A stretch of DNA of 64,000 nucleotides from Nemertoderma westbladi (GCA_032718475.1 JAUCBJ010005083.1:1-64000), one strand, 5' to 3'. Counted from the first letter of the stretch, positions 1-11,231 are shown. Made by a program: numbers and translations. The notes: generated from the letters alone by a model not told the origin.

Positions 1-1143
1 GGTCAGTTACATAGGGGGAGGGGCGGTCAGTTAGATAGGGGGAGGGGGTGTCCGTTAGATAGGGGGGGGTGTCCTTTAGATAGGGGGAGAGAGGGGTCAG
101 TTACATAGGGGGAGGGGCGGTCAGTTAGATAGGGGGAGGGGCGGTCAGTTAGATAGGGGGAGGGGGGTCAGTTAGATAGGGAGGGGGGTCAGTTAGATAG
201 GGGGAGGGGGGTCAGTTAGATAGGGGGGGGGGTCAGTTAGATAGGGGGAGGGGCGGTCAGTTACATAGGGGGAGGGGCGGTCAGTTAGATAGGGGGAGGG
301 GGGGTCAGTTAGATAGGAGAGGGGGGGGGGTCAGTTAGATAGGGGGAGGGGGGTCAGTTACATAGGGGGAGGGGGGTCAGTTAGATAGGGGGAGGGGGGT
401 CAGTTAGATAGGAGGGGGGGGGGTCAGTTAGATAGGAGGGGGGTCAGTTAGATAGGGGGAGGGGGGGTCAGTTAGATAGGGGGGGTCAGTTAGATAGGGG
501 GAGGGGCGTCAGTTAGATAGGGGGAGGGGGTGTCAGTTAGATAGGAGGGGGGGGTCAGTTAGATAGAGAGGGGGGGGGTCAGTTAGATAGGGGGAGGGGG
601 GTCAGTTAGATAGGGGGAGGGGGGTCAGTTAGATAGGGGGGGGTCAGTTAGATAGGGGGAGGGGGGGTCAGTTAGATAGGGGGGGTCAGTTAGATAGGGG
701 GAGGGGTGTCAGTTACATAGGGGGAGGGGGTGTCAGTTAGATAGGGGGGGTCAGTTAGATAGGGGAGGGGGGTCAGTTAGATAGGAGGGGGTCAGTTAGA
801 TAGGGAGGGGGGGTCAGTTAGATAGGGGAGGGGGTCAGTTAGATAGGGGGAGGGGGGGTCAGTTAGATAGGGGGAGGGGGGTCAGTTAGATAGGGGGGGG
901 TCAGTTAGATAGGAGGAGGGGGGTCAGTTAGATAGGGGGAGGGGGGTCAGTTAGATAGGGGGAGGGGGGTCAGTTAGATAGGGGGAGGGGGTCAGTTAGA
1001 TAGGGGGAGGGGGGGTCAGTTAGATAGGGGGGGGGGGGTCAGTTAGATAGGGGGAGGGGGTCAGTTAGATAGGGGAGGGGGTGTCAGTTAGATAGGGAGG
1101 GGGTCAGTTAGATAGAGGGAGGGGTGGTCAGTTACATAGGGGG
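1..1143. repeat. G-rich satellite, about 24-bp unit, left block
   Basis: Tandem array of a variable unit made of a G-run, usually GGGGGAGGGG, followed by GTCAGTTAGATAG. Unit length wobbles because the G-runs expand and contract. The same satellite resumes at 30827, so one array has been split by the nested LTR elements. Closely spaced runs of four or more G make G-quadruplex formation plausible on this strand. No coding potential. Confidence 0.95.
1139..1143. repeat. Target-site duplication of outer BEL element, left copy
   Basis: Five G residues directly precede the TGTAAAGG start of LTR1; five G residues directly follow LTR4 at 30827-30831. Five base pairs fits BEL/Pao, but the satellite is so G-rich that a match here is weak evidence by itself. 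Confidence 0.55.
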
Positions 1144-2315
1144 TGTAAAGGCTTTTGCGTAATTAGCCGGTTATTTTCCCCGTAAAGTACTCTGTAGTTG
1201 GTTTAACAGGCATAAAAGGCCGTGTCCTTACTGTACTGGTGTTTTAGAGGACATAAAAGCCATTTCTTCTGTATGTGTACTTTAACGGACATAATTAGCA
1301 ATTCTATGACGCAATGCGCCAAATCCTCTGTAAACAGTGTAGCTACCATGACGACGGCTAACAGCTGATGCTGTACACGTGTAGCTTTTCTTTGTTCTCT
1401 GTTCCTTCTTTGTTCGGTCGACCAATCAGAGCGTTTTTTGCCTCTGTGTTAGAGATTGTATATAGAAACTCGTGGAGTTGAGTCAGTATGTGATTTTGTC
1501 CACAGCCTACAACACCGGCGTGGAACCTCCGTGTTTCAGTCTTTAGCTCAACATTAGTAGGCTTAATTATAGAACGTATATCCGTTATCTTAACTTAACT
1601 CACTCACTTAACATATCTCATACCAATTCTGCATTCATAACCATTCATACCTTGAACTTTGTACTGCTATTTACTGTCGGTTATTCATTATATTTGTTGA
1701 TGGAATATTATATTTGGAATACTGATAAACAATCAGACACCCCAATCTTCTTGATATACTAAAGGTTAGAGAGACCGGATACATATAACGATTGCGACTT
1801 ACATTAAGTGGTTTGAAGTGAATCTAATGCTATTTTATAGGCCCTACACGTATTGTCTGTTGTTCTCCTTATATGTGACTAAAATTAGTGAAGGTCGGCA
1901 GATTAGTGTGCAGTATTGTGTATGATCGTGATTGATAACGAAGCATCTCCTAAAGAATGCGCCATATACGTGAATCTATAGCCATCCCGCTGTGTCTAGT
2001 TTAAGTCATAACTCTGTTTATATATTTAAAGCGCCACGTCCTAAAGGAACTGTTAATATTTCCCGAAAGTGAATAATATTTGTCAGAGATTATATATATT
2101 ACGATCAGTCGAATAATACAGTAGGCCTACCCCGCAATACGGTTAGGCTTCCGAATCCAGTCTCCCGGGTATATCCAGCGGGTGAATGATCGCGCATAGA
2201 CTGGATTCGGCTAATGTAGTGTATCTAATACTTGTTATAGGCTAAAGACTATCTATCATCTAAAAGACATCCAAATTTGGCAGGTTAAACTGCTAAAGGT
2301 CTGAAAGCGCGAACA
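1144..2315 (+). repeat. LTR1, 5' LTR of outer element
   Basis: Begins TGTAAAGGCTTTTGCG and ends AAAGCGCGAACA, so it has the TG...CA ends of LTRs. The end is fixed by LTR4, whose homology stops at the same CA before the satellite resumes. Length is 1172 bp. By eye it differs from LTR4 at several dozen positions, concentrated around 1320-1410 and 1590-1610, which indicates an old insertion. Confidence 0.92.
1422..1466 (+). promoter_or_regulatory. CCAAT box and TATA-like box in LTR1
   Basis: CCAAT at 1422-1426 lies in GACCAATCAGAGCG, and TGTATATAGA lies at 1457-1466, about 30 bp downstream. The arrangement resembles a U3 core promoter. The inner LTRs keep the CCAAT motif but have GGTGGATACAGAAC in place of the TATA-like sequence. 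Promoter function is inferred. Confidence 0.45.
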
Positions 2316-2592
2316 ATAACGGATATAGCTTCTGTATTGCAGTAGGCAATAAAGCTGAAGTACCGGTTAACTGGTACCTAGTAGGCCTGACTACCTAACC
2401 ACCCGGACCGGTACCTACAGCAGTACAGGTACAGCACTATTATTCGATTGTGATATTGTATACCGGTAGGCTGTTTAAGAGATTAGGGACTGTACACCCC
2501 TTGTTTCTTTTGGAGCTTACTTATTTCTGTCAGTTTTATTTATTTGTAGGCCAATATTGAGCAGAAGGCGTGTAAGCCTGCTCAGATTGTAC

Positions 2593-3172
2593 AGATAATT
2601 TGTAGGCTGGACTGTTGTCTGACTGTTGTTAAGTCTGAAGGGACTGTAGTGTGTGTAGAGCATATGTCCGAAAAAGTACTAGTTAGGAAAGTAGGGGCTG
2701 CCAGTGCTGTGAGGTGAACCCCCTCAAAAGAATAAGTCGTACTACTCGGTTAGAACGCATACTAACTAACCATTTCGGAGTCTGCATATACTGTAGTTTA
2801 TTTAGGCTTGATAGTAGTCTGCCAGCGTTTGGTCTGTATTTTGTTTGTGTAGTTTGTACGGGTAGCGTAATATTTCTTATTTAGATAATTTGTAGGCTGG
2901 ATTTTGTCTGGCTGTTGTTAGGTCTTGAGAGATTTCGGTGTGTGTAGAGTGTATGTCCGATAAAGTGCCAGTTGGGAACGTAGGGGCTTCCAGAGCTGTG
3001 AGGTAAACCCCCTCGAAAGAATAAGTCGTCCCACTAGGTTAGGACGCATACTAACTAACCATTTCGGAGTCTGCATATACCGTAGTTTGCTTGGGCTTGA
3101 TAGTAGTCTGTCAGTATTTGGTCTGCATTTTGTTTGAGTAGTCTGTACGCGTAGCGTAATATTTATTATTCA
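2593..3172 (+). repeat. Two-copy 290-bp direct repeat in leader
   Basis: Each copy begins AGATAATTTGTAGGCTGG and includes GTGAGGT(G/A)AACCCCCTC and CATTTCGGAGTCTGCATATA. The copies have diverged by several percent. The same duplication is in the inner element (11513 and 11801), so it predates the split of the two copies. Confidence 0.85.
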
Positions 3173-4110
3173 GAGTTTATGCGATTATTCGCAACATTCA
3201 TTCCCCAAGTTTATTCCTGCAGTAATTGTGCTTGTTATATATACCGTTACAGTTAAACTAACCCCGGTACTACATCAGGGCTGCTTGGCGTAGGTAAAGA
3301 CTGGAGATTTTGTGCTTTGGTCACTCTGGCAGATACCGTGGTTCTTTTAGCTGTTCAAGTATTTTTAACTACTGATTATTTGTTGTATAAGTACTTGTAC
3401 CTAATTTAGGGTTTAGTGTACAGTGCTTTCCGAAGGCAATTAGTGTGTAGGCAGTATATTTGTGTTGTAAAGTGGTTAATAGGCACGTTGGTTCTGGTAG
3501 ACCGCGGTAATTAACTTCTAGGTAGGAACACTCCGTGATACATAACGTAGTACTTATAGCGATACGGCTATAAGTCGTCAGACGGTGGTATTTTTCTATC
3601 TGGACAACGCAGTATATTTACTACTACTTATTATTTTCAAATACCGTAGTACTCTGTCCGTTGTAATAACCAGATTTCTAACCCTTTGTTAGGCTGGTTT
3701 GTAGACTTCTTGTAAAATTACCCTAAAAATGTCGTAATTTTTTGTGTTTATTTAGAGATTGTAATCTCACCCCGAATTGTATGTAATTTGTAGCATTAAG
3801 TAACTTAGGTAAATTAGAATTATTTGTTTTAGTGTCCAACAAGTAGCACTCCACTGAGAGCGCACAGCTTCTGTGTAGTGACTCCCCCCAGAAATAATAA
3901 CATTTATTTCAAATATTGACAAAAAACCCATTATAACGGGTATATATATTATAAATCAACTCTAAGATTTATAAATAGTAGGCCTGCCATACAACAATTA
4001 GGTCTAAATATCAGTTGGACTACTGCTTAAATAACGGTAATAAAGTAAGTTAAAGTAACCAAGTAACCCCTTAAAATTCAGAAATTCAATTATTCTAAAA
4101 TAATTGACAT

Positions 4111-4490
4111 ACCGGTATTCACGATAGGCTTATTATATTTATTTCTATAAATTTAGGCTGAAATCATACCGGTGTTCTGTAATTAATTCTAGTCTGTAAT
4201 TATACTTATATATATACATTATAAGTGTAAGCTGTATACCGGTATTCACGATAGGCTTATTATATTTATTTCTATAAATTTAGGCTGAAATCATACCGGT
4301 ATTCTGTAATTAATTCTAGTTAATAATTATACTTATATGTACTATAAGTGTAAGCTGCATACCGGTATTCACGATAGGCCTATTATATATTTATATATAT
4401 TTGTGCTGGAATTACATACCGGTATCCTGTGACAAACCTAGTCTGTAATAATACTTATATATATACTATAAGCATACCGGTATTCTAATA
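4111..4490 (+). repeat. Three-copy AT-rich repeat upstream of gag
   Basis: Units of about 125 bp begin ACCGGTATTCACGATAGG at 4111, 4238 and 4361 and contain ATCATACCGGT and TGTAATTAATTCTAGT. An equivalent AT-rich block precedes gag in the inner element (about 13047-13300). Confidence 0.75.
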
Positions 4491-4935
4491 TATTATACAT
4501 ATATCACGCTACACTAAGTAGCGGTATCGGTAATTAATTACTAGGCTAACAGTTGATACTGAATTACTAAACTTGCTTAAACTGTAATATAGCAGTAGGC
4601 ATTCAACTGTACAAACCAACATGTCTGACACAAAGCAAAATCTGTCAGACAGTCTCCTAGATACAACCATATGTGACCTAGACAGGAGTGTGGAACGTGT
4701 TAGACCGAAGTTCAACTCACCTCCTACTGTAAGAAAGATCATTCCCCCAGTAGTAATATCAGAACCTAGGCTGGTCCAATACCGTAGGTCTATCATAGGC
4801 ACTAGAGCTTAGGTCAAGCGGGACCAAGAAGCAGCGGAACAACAACAACCCGCGAGCCAAGAACTTATTTCTCAACGGCCCGACAGCTCCAGTAGTGAGG
4901 ATACTGTAGAGCTGACACCCGAGCGCGGAGCAAAG

Positions 4936-7260
4936 ATGACGGATGCGGTTTATTCGGATCCCCTTTTCATCCTTCCTGCAGCCGTACTCACTAGGTTATT
5001 GATTGCGGTGGAAGAACACCAGATCGATTGGGCGAGAAGTAAGCGATCGACTAAAGATAGTTATGCAGGATACACAAGGGAAGAACTGAAGTCTATTGTC
5101 GAGTCGCAATGGAACTTCCCCGGACCCGGACTCCCGTTTAATTTATCAGAAGCTGCCTGGGAAGATATACACAGGATGGGAGTAACCAAGGAAACCATCG
5201 ATCCAGCTGTGTGGAAGAGGTCCGCAGCAGGATACGTACAGGGATTCTTCAGCTCCATGGAGCGATTAGAAAAACAACTGTTTCAACAACCCCAAGGACC
5301 TCAAGAGCAGGGACAGCTGCTTTATCAAGTTAGAGAAAGAATTCTACGAATCAGGCTAATCTTATTGGCCTTTGAGGAGGCTTCTAAAAGAAGACAAGAC
5401 ACGTCGTTGCAAGTTGCCGTAAAGACTTGGTTTCAACGGGTGAGCCTCCAGGTGCAAGGAACGACTCAGTGGAAAGCCCAACTGGATGAGCGCTCAACCC
5501 ATGGAGAATCAACAGACGCTACTTTTTCCCAAGTGGAAAGTGAAGCGACGGCAGAGAAGCCGCATAAGAGGGATGCCATTGACATCTATCTGTCGGACTA
5601 TCAACGTTTTGTAGGAGATGAAGAGTTGAGGAGAAGACTAGAGGGGCTTAGCCCTAATAGTGAAGGAGCCCAGCATGTGTTGGACGCAATCGATGCGGAT
5701 AGGTTAGCTGCGAACCAAGCTAAATTCAATGAAAGCATCCGCATCGCTAAGGTTCAAGAAGAACAAGTAAAGAAAAAACGTATAGAAGACAGAAAGATAG
5801 CAGCAGCGGCAGCAGCAGTGGCAGAAGCAGAAAGAAAGGCGGCAGTGGCAGAGGCAGTGGCAGAGGCAAAAATAGCAGTGGCAGAAGCAGAACGGAGGGC
5901 ATCTGAAGAGACAACCCAACTAGAGTTGGAAAATCTTCAAGAGAAGCAAGACAACTTCAGTAAACAGTTAACAGCTAGTAATATGCAGATGATGAATAGA
6001 TCTACTCCCAAAAGACAAGGTTATACCTCATCTGAGGAAGGCGATACCACCGATCCTGAAGGCGGAGGAAATAGATCTCGTCTAAGTAGACGTAGAAGAA
6101 CATCTCACCATCACAAATTGCCTGATTTGCCCCCAGCTGTTAGAAGGCAACTAACTAACACAGATTTAGGTAGTACAGAACCCACAGACCAAATAATTAA
6201 AATAGAAAGACTCCCTACTATAGTAGATGAGCCTGAAATAATTAGGCCTGTTCTTGAAATCACCCCTTCGGTGATAGAGACACCTGTGCTCCCAGAACCC
6301 ACCTTTAAATTCCCTTTACACAGCACCAAATTATCTGTGCCTAGAGGAACAGCCCCTGAAACAGTGTCGGTCCTGGACTCCGAGCGAAATATAAAGGATA
6401 TATCGCCCGTAGTCCCTCGTCTGCCCGCTACGACGTTGGCGGATCCAGCTTCGGCAGTTGATTGGGTAGACGAGAGACGGCGGGGGATGGACATTCTCCT
6501 CGGAGAGAGGAAGGAGAATCGAGTGCGCTCCTCCCAACAGGTCCGAGAGTTAGAAGGGACTGTTCAACAGTTAAAGGGAACCGTAAAGGAAAGTAGGTTA
6601 GAGTTGCAAGAAGTGCAGCAAAGTATCGCGCTAGAACGCGATAAATTAGTAAATTTACAAAAGGGTATATCACCACCCTCTGTAACAATATGTCAACCCG
6701 TTAGGTCTGAAGTATCTCATGCGCAAGGTGTGGAGCCTACACGCATCTATACTGCTAGCGAAGTAGAAACTCCTATAGTAAACCCTATTAAGGGTAATTA
6801 TAGACTTGTTGATAGTGATATTCCCTATAGACCTGATCATAATCCGAGAAATTTATATACCGATAACTCGATATTAAATAACACGATGGCCCAAGAAAGT
6901 TTTACGCGTCAAATGGCTAGAACCGAAGCCCGCCAAGCGGTAAAGATGGGAGAGATAGTCAAGTTCAATGGAGATGAGATGAAATGGTTACCTTTTAATG
7001 AATATTACAAAGATAACATACAGAACTCTGTGCTATCTAATGGAGAGAAACTTAGATTCCTCATCGAGTGCTTGGAAGGATCTCCTAAGTTAATAGCATT
7101 AAAGTTTATTGGACATCCAGACGGATTAAGACAAGTTTGGGATACACTAAACATCAGGTATGGTAATAGTAATAACATAGCTAGGTATTTGTATGCAAAA
7201 TTAATGGCGCCCCGAAAGTTTCTTAGCAGCGGGATTATAGAGTTTTCCGATGAGATTTAG
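4936..7260 (+). CDS. Gag-like open segment of outer element, 774 codons
   Basis: The longest open piece of the outer Gag, between its two stop codons. It starts at an internal ATG (MTDAVYSD) that is also present in the inner copy at 13740, so initiation here after the 4810 stop is conceivable but unproven. Roughly residues 255-350 form an Ala/Glu-rich, probably coiled-coil region. The last 100 residues are the DUF1759-type part of BEL Gag proteins (VKFNGDEMKWLPFNEYY). It ends at a TAG that replaces a CAG of the inner copy. Confidence 0.7.
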   Translation: MTDAVYSDPLFILPAAVLTRLLIAVEEHQIDWARSKRSTKDSYAGYTREELKSIVESQWNFPGPGLPFNLSEAAWEDIHRMGVTKETIDPAVWKRSAAGYVQGFFSSMERLEKQLFQQPQGPQEQGQLLYQVRERILRIRLILLAFEEASKRRQDTSLQVAVKTWFQRVSLQVQGTTQWKAQLDERSTHGESTDATFSQVESEATAEKPHKRDAIDIYLSDYQRFVGDEELRRRLEGLSPNSEGAQHVLDAIDADRLAANQAKFNESIRIAKVQEEQVKKKRIEDRKIAAAAAAVAEAERKAAVAEAVAEAKIAVAEAERRASEETTQLELENLQEKQDNFSKQLTASNMQMMNRSTPKRQGYTSSEEGDTTDPEGGGNRSRLSRRRRTSHHHKLPDLPPAVRRQLTNTDLGSTEPTDQIIKIERLPTIVDEPEIIRPVLEITPSVIETPVLPEPTFKFPLHSTKLSVPRGTAPETVSVLDSERNIKDISPVVPRLPATTLADPASAVDWVDERRRGMDILLGERKENRVRSSQQVRELEGTVQQLKGTVKESRLELQEVQQSIALERDKLVNLQKGISPPSVTICQPVRSEVSHAQGVEPTRIYTASEVETPIVNPIKGNYRLVDSDIPYRPDHNPRNLYTDNSILNNTMAQESFTRQMARTEARQAVKMGEIVKFNGDEMKWLPFNEYYKDNIQNSVLSNGEKLRFLIECLEGSPKLIALKFIGHPDGLRQVWDTLNIRYGNSNNIARYLYAKLMAPRKFLSSGIIEFSDEI

Positions 7261-7314
7261 GAGATCTGTAGACAATTAGATTGGCTAGGTAAGTCTCATG
7301 AATACCAGAATTCT

Positions 7315-9225
7315 ATGGTTGTAGGAGCCTTAGCATCTACTTTGCCCAAGGGTGGAGTAGGTACATGCTGGGACAAGAAAGTGTTATATATGATGGAACA
7401 ACAACGACGAGACCCTACCATGGCTGATCTCATGTCATTCTTAGATGGAGAAGTGAAATTACAGCTCCTAAGGCAGTCCAGAGAGAAGACACCGGAAAAC
7501 AAGGTAAGTGAGAAACCCGTTTCTAGGAGAAGGGTAATACCAGTATGTTATACAGACGACGGCGAAAGCCAGGCTTCTCAAGAGGAAGACAGCGGGAAAG
7601 ACACTGAAAGATCTTACTATGACAACAAAGCGACTAAGGACGTAAGTAAATTCAAGTCTCGAACCAATGACAGGAGAGAACAGGTAAGAAAAACTCCTCC
7701 TACGTCTCCCAAGAGAATTCAGGTGAGAAAGCCCGAAGAAAGAACGAGTGTGCACAATGTTATTCAAAATAAGGTAAGTAACATCAAACCGAAATGTGCG
7801 CTATGTGATGGGACCCACCGTTTGAATATGTGTGATAAATTCCTAAAGAAATCATTAAAGGATAGACGTGAAGTCATGTGGGATAAGCAGTTGTGTTATA
7901 ATTGCCTCAGAAAAGGACACCAACGGCGAACCTGTTACTCCGACGCAAGGTGTGCAAAGTGCAGCGCAAAACATAATATCTTGTTGCACACGGAATTCGA
8001 ACGAAACAGCCCGAGTCAGGTAAGTGAGTCCGAACTACATGTCCAATTCAGTGATGTGAACGACACTGACCAATATTCTGAGATGGAAGGATTCTATACG
8101 GACGAATTCTCCGACGAAAACGAATCCTGTTACCTGACAAATACCGCAGTGTATCGAGCACTTACGTATGAAAAGGACACCGACAGAGAGCTCCCCCTAA
8201 CTACTTCTGACAGACAACCATCTTGGAAAGCACCAACTTCCAATGTAGGAATCCGAGAATTTCCTGTAGTACAGTTAAGGGTCCATGGACCTACAAGGAG
8301 TTATATAGTGAACGCCCTCCTTGACTCCGGTAGCACAGGAACATTCATCGACAAAGAACTAGCCGAAGACATCTTTGCTGGACAACCCAAGTTCCGAACT
8401 AAGCTAAACATGTCAGGAATTATGCAGGTTTGGAAATCTACCGTAATAGCGGATTATTATGTAAGCGCGTTGTCCACCCCCCAGGATGAACTAGGAGAAC
8501 ACAGCATAAGGTCAGTAAAAATGGTAGCGATAAAGAACTTCGCGACCAGCCAAGTGGAACCTTATAACTGGGATGAGGACGATTTCACCCAGCAGCTTGA
8601 AATACCTAGATTCAACACCGATTACCCTGGAGTCCAAATACTCATCGGTCAAAATGCGCATGAAGTGCTCGAGACATTGGAGAAATGGCCTGCTCAACCG
8701 CAACCACTACAAGCTTATGCGGGAAGAACTAGAGTGAGTTGGTACTTTACTGGCCCTTCCCGTAGAACTCTCATGGAAAGATTACCGAAAGATCAGGTAT
8801 ATCAAGTAAGAGAATGGGAAGATGAGAGCAGTGAGTTAGACGATCCAACTGAGGGAAGACCATACTCCTCAGATAATGACGACATCAACTCCAATGTAGA
8901 TCAATGGAGACATTGCCCCGAGACGATTAATCTAGCCGACATCGCCTCCAGAGGAGCAACTCCTCAAGAACTGACAGATACTCCAGACCGGTTAGGTGGA
9001 CCCGACTTCCTAAGTAAAGAAGATGAATGGCCTCCTCATCTTACCCTGGCGAAGATTAGACAGGCCAAGGGAGCGGAGAAAGTAACACAACCACTCAATC
9101 GCCCCGCTGGTCGTTTATGTTTACTGGAAAGAGACCGAAAACTGTCCGGAAACTATGGAAGGCAAGATACTCTTCCCACGACCACCTCCCTAATCCAACA
9201 AATATCTAGGGACTCCATAACGTAA
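7315..9225 (+). CDS. Zinc-knuckle and protease remnant of outer pol, 636 codons
   Basis: Open segment after the second stop. It contains the zinc knuckles CALCDGTHRLNMC and CYNCLRKGHQRRTC, then a third Cys/His cluster, and the retropepsin (peptidase A17 type) active-site motif LLDSGSTGTF. After NDDI near 8886 the sequence jumps to the end of RNase H, and after KGAEKV near 9085 to the C-terminus of integrase. A protein with nucleocapsid-like and protease parts but no polymerase would result. Whether it is made is unknown. Confidence 0.7.
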   Translation: MVVGALASTLPKGGVGTCWDKKVLYMMEQQRRDPTMADLMSFLDGEVKLQLLRQSREKTPENKVSEKPVSRRRVIPVCYTDDGESQASQEEDSGKDTERSYYDNKATKDVSKFKSRTNDRREQVRKTPPTSPKRIQVRKPEERTSVHNVIQNKVSNIKPKCALCDGTHRLNMCDKFLKKSLKDRREVMWDKQLCYNCLRKGHQRRTCYSDARCAKCSAKHNILLHTEFERNSPSQVSESELHVQFSDVNDTDQYSEMEGFYTDEFSDENESCYLTNTAVYRALTYEKDTDRELPLTTSDRQPSWKAPTSNVGIREFPVVQLRVHGPTRSYIVNALLDSGSTGTFIDKELAEDIFAGQPKFRTKLNMSGIMQVWKSTVIADYYVSALSTPQDELGEHSIRSVKMVAIKNFATSQVEPYNWDEDDFTQQLEIPRFNTDYPGVQILIGQNAHEVLETLEKWPAQPQPLQAYAGRTRVSWYFTGPSRRTLMERLPKDQVYQVREWEDESSELDDPTEGRPYSSDNDDINSNVDQWRHCPETINLADIASRGATPQELTDTPDRLGGPDFLSKEDEWPPHLTLAKIRQAKGAEKVTQPLNRPAGRLCLLERDRKLSGNYGRQDTLPTTTSLIQQISRDSIT

Positions 9226-10068
9226 CAACATACGGAGTGGGTGTGTGACTATATTATTTTATATTTATTTTATTATTTTATATTATGTATGTATTATTAT
9301 GTAATTTTATTATAATCGTTTTCTTTAATTTTATTTAGTAGAATGTTATTTTAGCGATTATTTAGTAGATTAGTGCAATATATATTCGCGTTTATTACTT
9401 AATTACTTATATATTATATATTTAGTGCGACGGCGAGAAATAATTCTTTTTCTCTTTCCTTACTGTCCGTATTACATTACAAATACGTAACTACAGTAAG
9501 ATGAAATATCCGTACTTATTAAAGTACAATAGAGCTCCTACTATATTTAAGTATTATTGGTAGGCAAAGTATTAGGAATGCAAAGTTCAGATCCTCGTGT
9601 CTCGGCTAAACCAAGTTCTGGGTAGACCTTGGAAACGACTTGCCTCTTCACACTGACATTGCTTCGTGCGATATTGTTCTCATACCGTATATTAAATAAT
9701 ACATATAGTAGCGTGATGTCCCTTTAACAGTAGCGTATAACGCAAAATAAATCTGTTAAACCCTTTGACCATCTGCAATTCTAGTCGATTAAGATATCGC
9801 GGCACCCACCGATATACTTGAAAGACAAAATTCTAGAATCAGTGGTTAACGTCCCCAGGCAAGTTCTGGAATAAACTGGTGCCCATCCTAAATATTAATT
9901 ATTAATATTTACAAAATCTGTCAAATATCAGATCCTTTAAAATTCTAGTCGATTAAGATATCGTAGCACTTACCGATACTCTTAAAAAGACAAAATTCCT
10001 GGAATCAAGGATCCCAGTCCCCAGACACGTTCTGGAATAAAATTGTGTCTATTTAACATTAAATAATA
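9226..10068 (+). other. Non-coding segment after pol, outer element
   Basis: AT-rich sequence between the pol stop and the inner insertion. It contains two imperfect direct repeats (about 9775-9905 and 9942-10060), each starting AATTCTAGTCGATTAAGATA and including GTTCTGGAATAAA. No ORF. The same segment lies at 21612-22458 in the inner element. Confidence 0.75.
10064..10068. repeat. TAATA target-site duplication of inner element, left copy
   Basis: TAATA directly precedes LTR2, and TAATA directly follows LTR3 at 27250-27254. The uninterrupted sequence in the inner copy's own 3' region (ATTAAATAATAAAATTTACG) contains this site once. This shows the inner element inserted into the outer one with a 5-bp duplication. 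Confidence 0.92.
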
Positions 10069-11231
10069 TGTAAAAGCTTTTGCGTAATTAACCGGTTATT
10101 TTCCCTTAAAGTACTCTGTAGTTGGTTTGCCAGGCATAAAAAGGCCGTGTCCTTGCTGTACTGGTGTTTTAGAGGACATAAAAGTCATTTCTTCTGTATT
10201 TGTACTTTAGAGGACATAATCCGCAATCTCGTGATGCGATAAGCTAGATACTCTTGAAAACAGTGTCGCTACCATGACGACGGCTAACAGCTGATATTGC
10301 CACGTCGACATTTCTTTGTTTCTTTGTTCTCTCGTTGTTCGGTTGACCAATCAGAGCGTTTTTTGTCTCTGTGTTGGAGGTGGATACAGAACTCAGTAGT
10401 TCAGTGTTATGTTTTTGTCCAGAGCCTAAGAACATCGGCTTTTGGCACCTCCGTATATCAGCATTCTTTAGCTTTACATTAGTAGGCTTAATTATAGAAC
10501 GTATATCTGTTATCTAACCATACCAATGCAATTCGAGTTAACATACCATATCTATCCATAAATTACTAATATTACTGCTTTTACTGTCGGTTATTCATTA
10601 TATTGGTTGATGAAATATTATATCGGAATACTGATCAATAGTCAGATACCCCACCTTCTTGATATACTAAAGGTTAGAGAGACCGGTTACAGATAAACGA
10701 TTGCGACCTATGTTAAGTGGTTTGAAGTGAATCTAATGCTGTTTCATAGGCCCGACATAAATTGTATGTTGCTCTCTTCATACGTGACTAAATTTAGTGA
10801 AGGTCGGCAGATTAGTGTGCAGTATTGTGCAGCATTGTGTATGATTGTAACTGATAACAAAGCATCTCCTAAAGAATGCGCCATATACGTAAATCTATAG
10901 CCTTTTCGTTGTGTCTAGTTTAAGTCATAACTCTGTTTACATATTTAGAGCGCCACGTCCTAAAGGAACTGTTAATATTTCCCGAAAGTGAACAATATTT
11001 GTCAGAGATTATATATTACGATCAGTCGAATAATACGGTAGGCTTACACCATCAATCATTAAGTTCCGAATTCAGTCTCCAGGGTATATCCAGCGGGTGA
11101 ATGATTGCGCATAGACTGGCTTCGGCTAATGTAGTGTATCAAATACTCGTCATAAGCTAAAGAATATATATCATCTAAAAGACATCCTAATTTGGCAGGT
11201 TAAACTGTCAAAGGTCTTAAAAGCGCAAACA
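10069..11231 (+). repeat. LTR2, 5' LTR of inner element
   Basis: Begins TGTAAAAGCTTTTGCG and ends AAAGCGCAAACA; 1163 bp. Almost identical to LTR3 and clearly different from LTR1/LTR4. CCAAT is present at 10347-10351, but the TATA-like sequence of LTR1/LTR4 is missing. Confidence 0.93.

Larger units (their letters stand above)
2316..4620 (+). other. Long 5' leader of outer element with internal repeats
   Basis: About 2.3 kb of non-coding sequence between LTR1 and the gag ATG. It contains a two-copy direct repeat with a 290-bp period (2593 and 2883) and a three-copy AT-rich repeat with starts at 4111, 4238 and 4361. No convincing primer-binding site is visible: the sequence after the LTR starts ATAACGGATATAGC and lacks the usual TGG. 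The inner element has the same layout. Confidence 0.8.
4621..9225 (+). pseudogene. BEL/Pao gag-pol of outer element, deleted and with two stops
   Basis: One continuous reading frame from ATG 4621 to stop 9225, interrupted by TAG at 4810-4812 and TAG at 7258-7260; the inner copy has CAG at both places. The frame carries the Gag N-terminus, an Ala/Glu/Lys coiled coil, a DUF1759-type segment, zinc knuckles and the aspartic protease (LDSGST). Compared with the inner copy, two blocks are missing. One joins NDDI to DQWRHC and removes RT and most of RNase H; the other joins KGAEKV to QPLNRP and removes integrase. Both joins keep the frame, so the last 636 codons stay open to the family's normal C-terminus. 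It cannot encode a working polymerase. Confidence 0.9.

Noticed and set aside
4509-4802. 97-codon - strand ORF at the gag start (also 13313-13606)
   Set aside because: Antisense to the conserved gag N-terminus and leader; no independent support.
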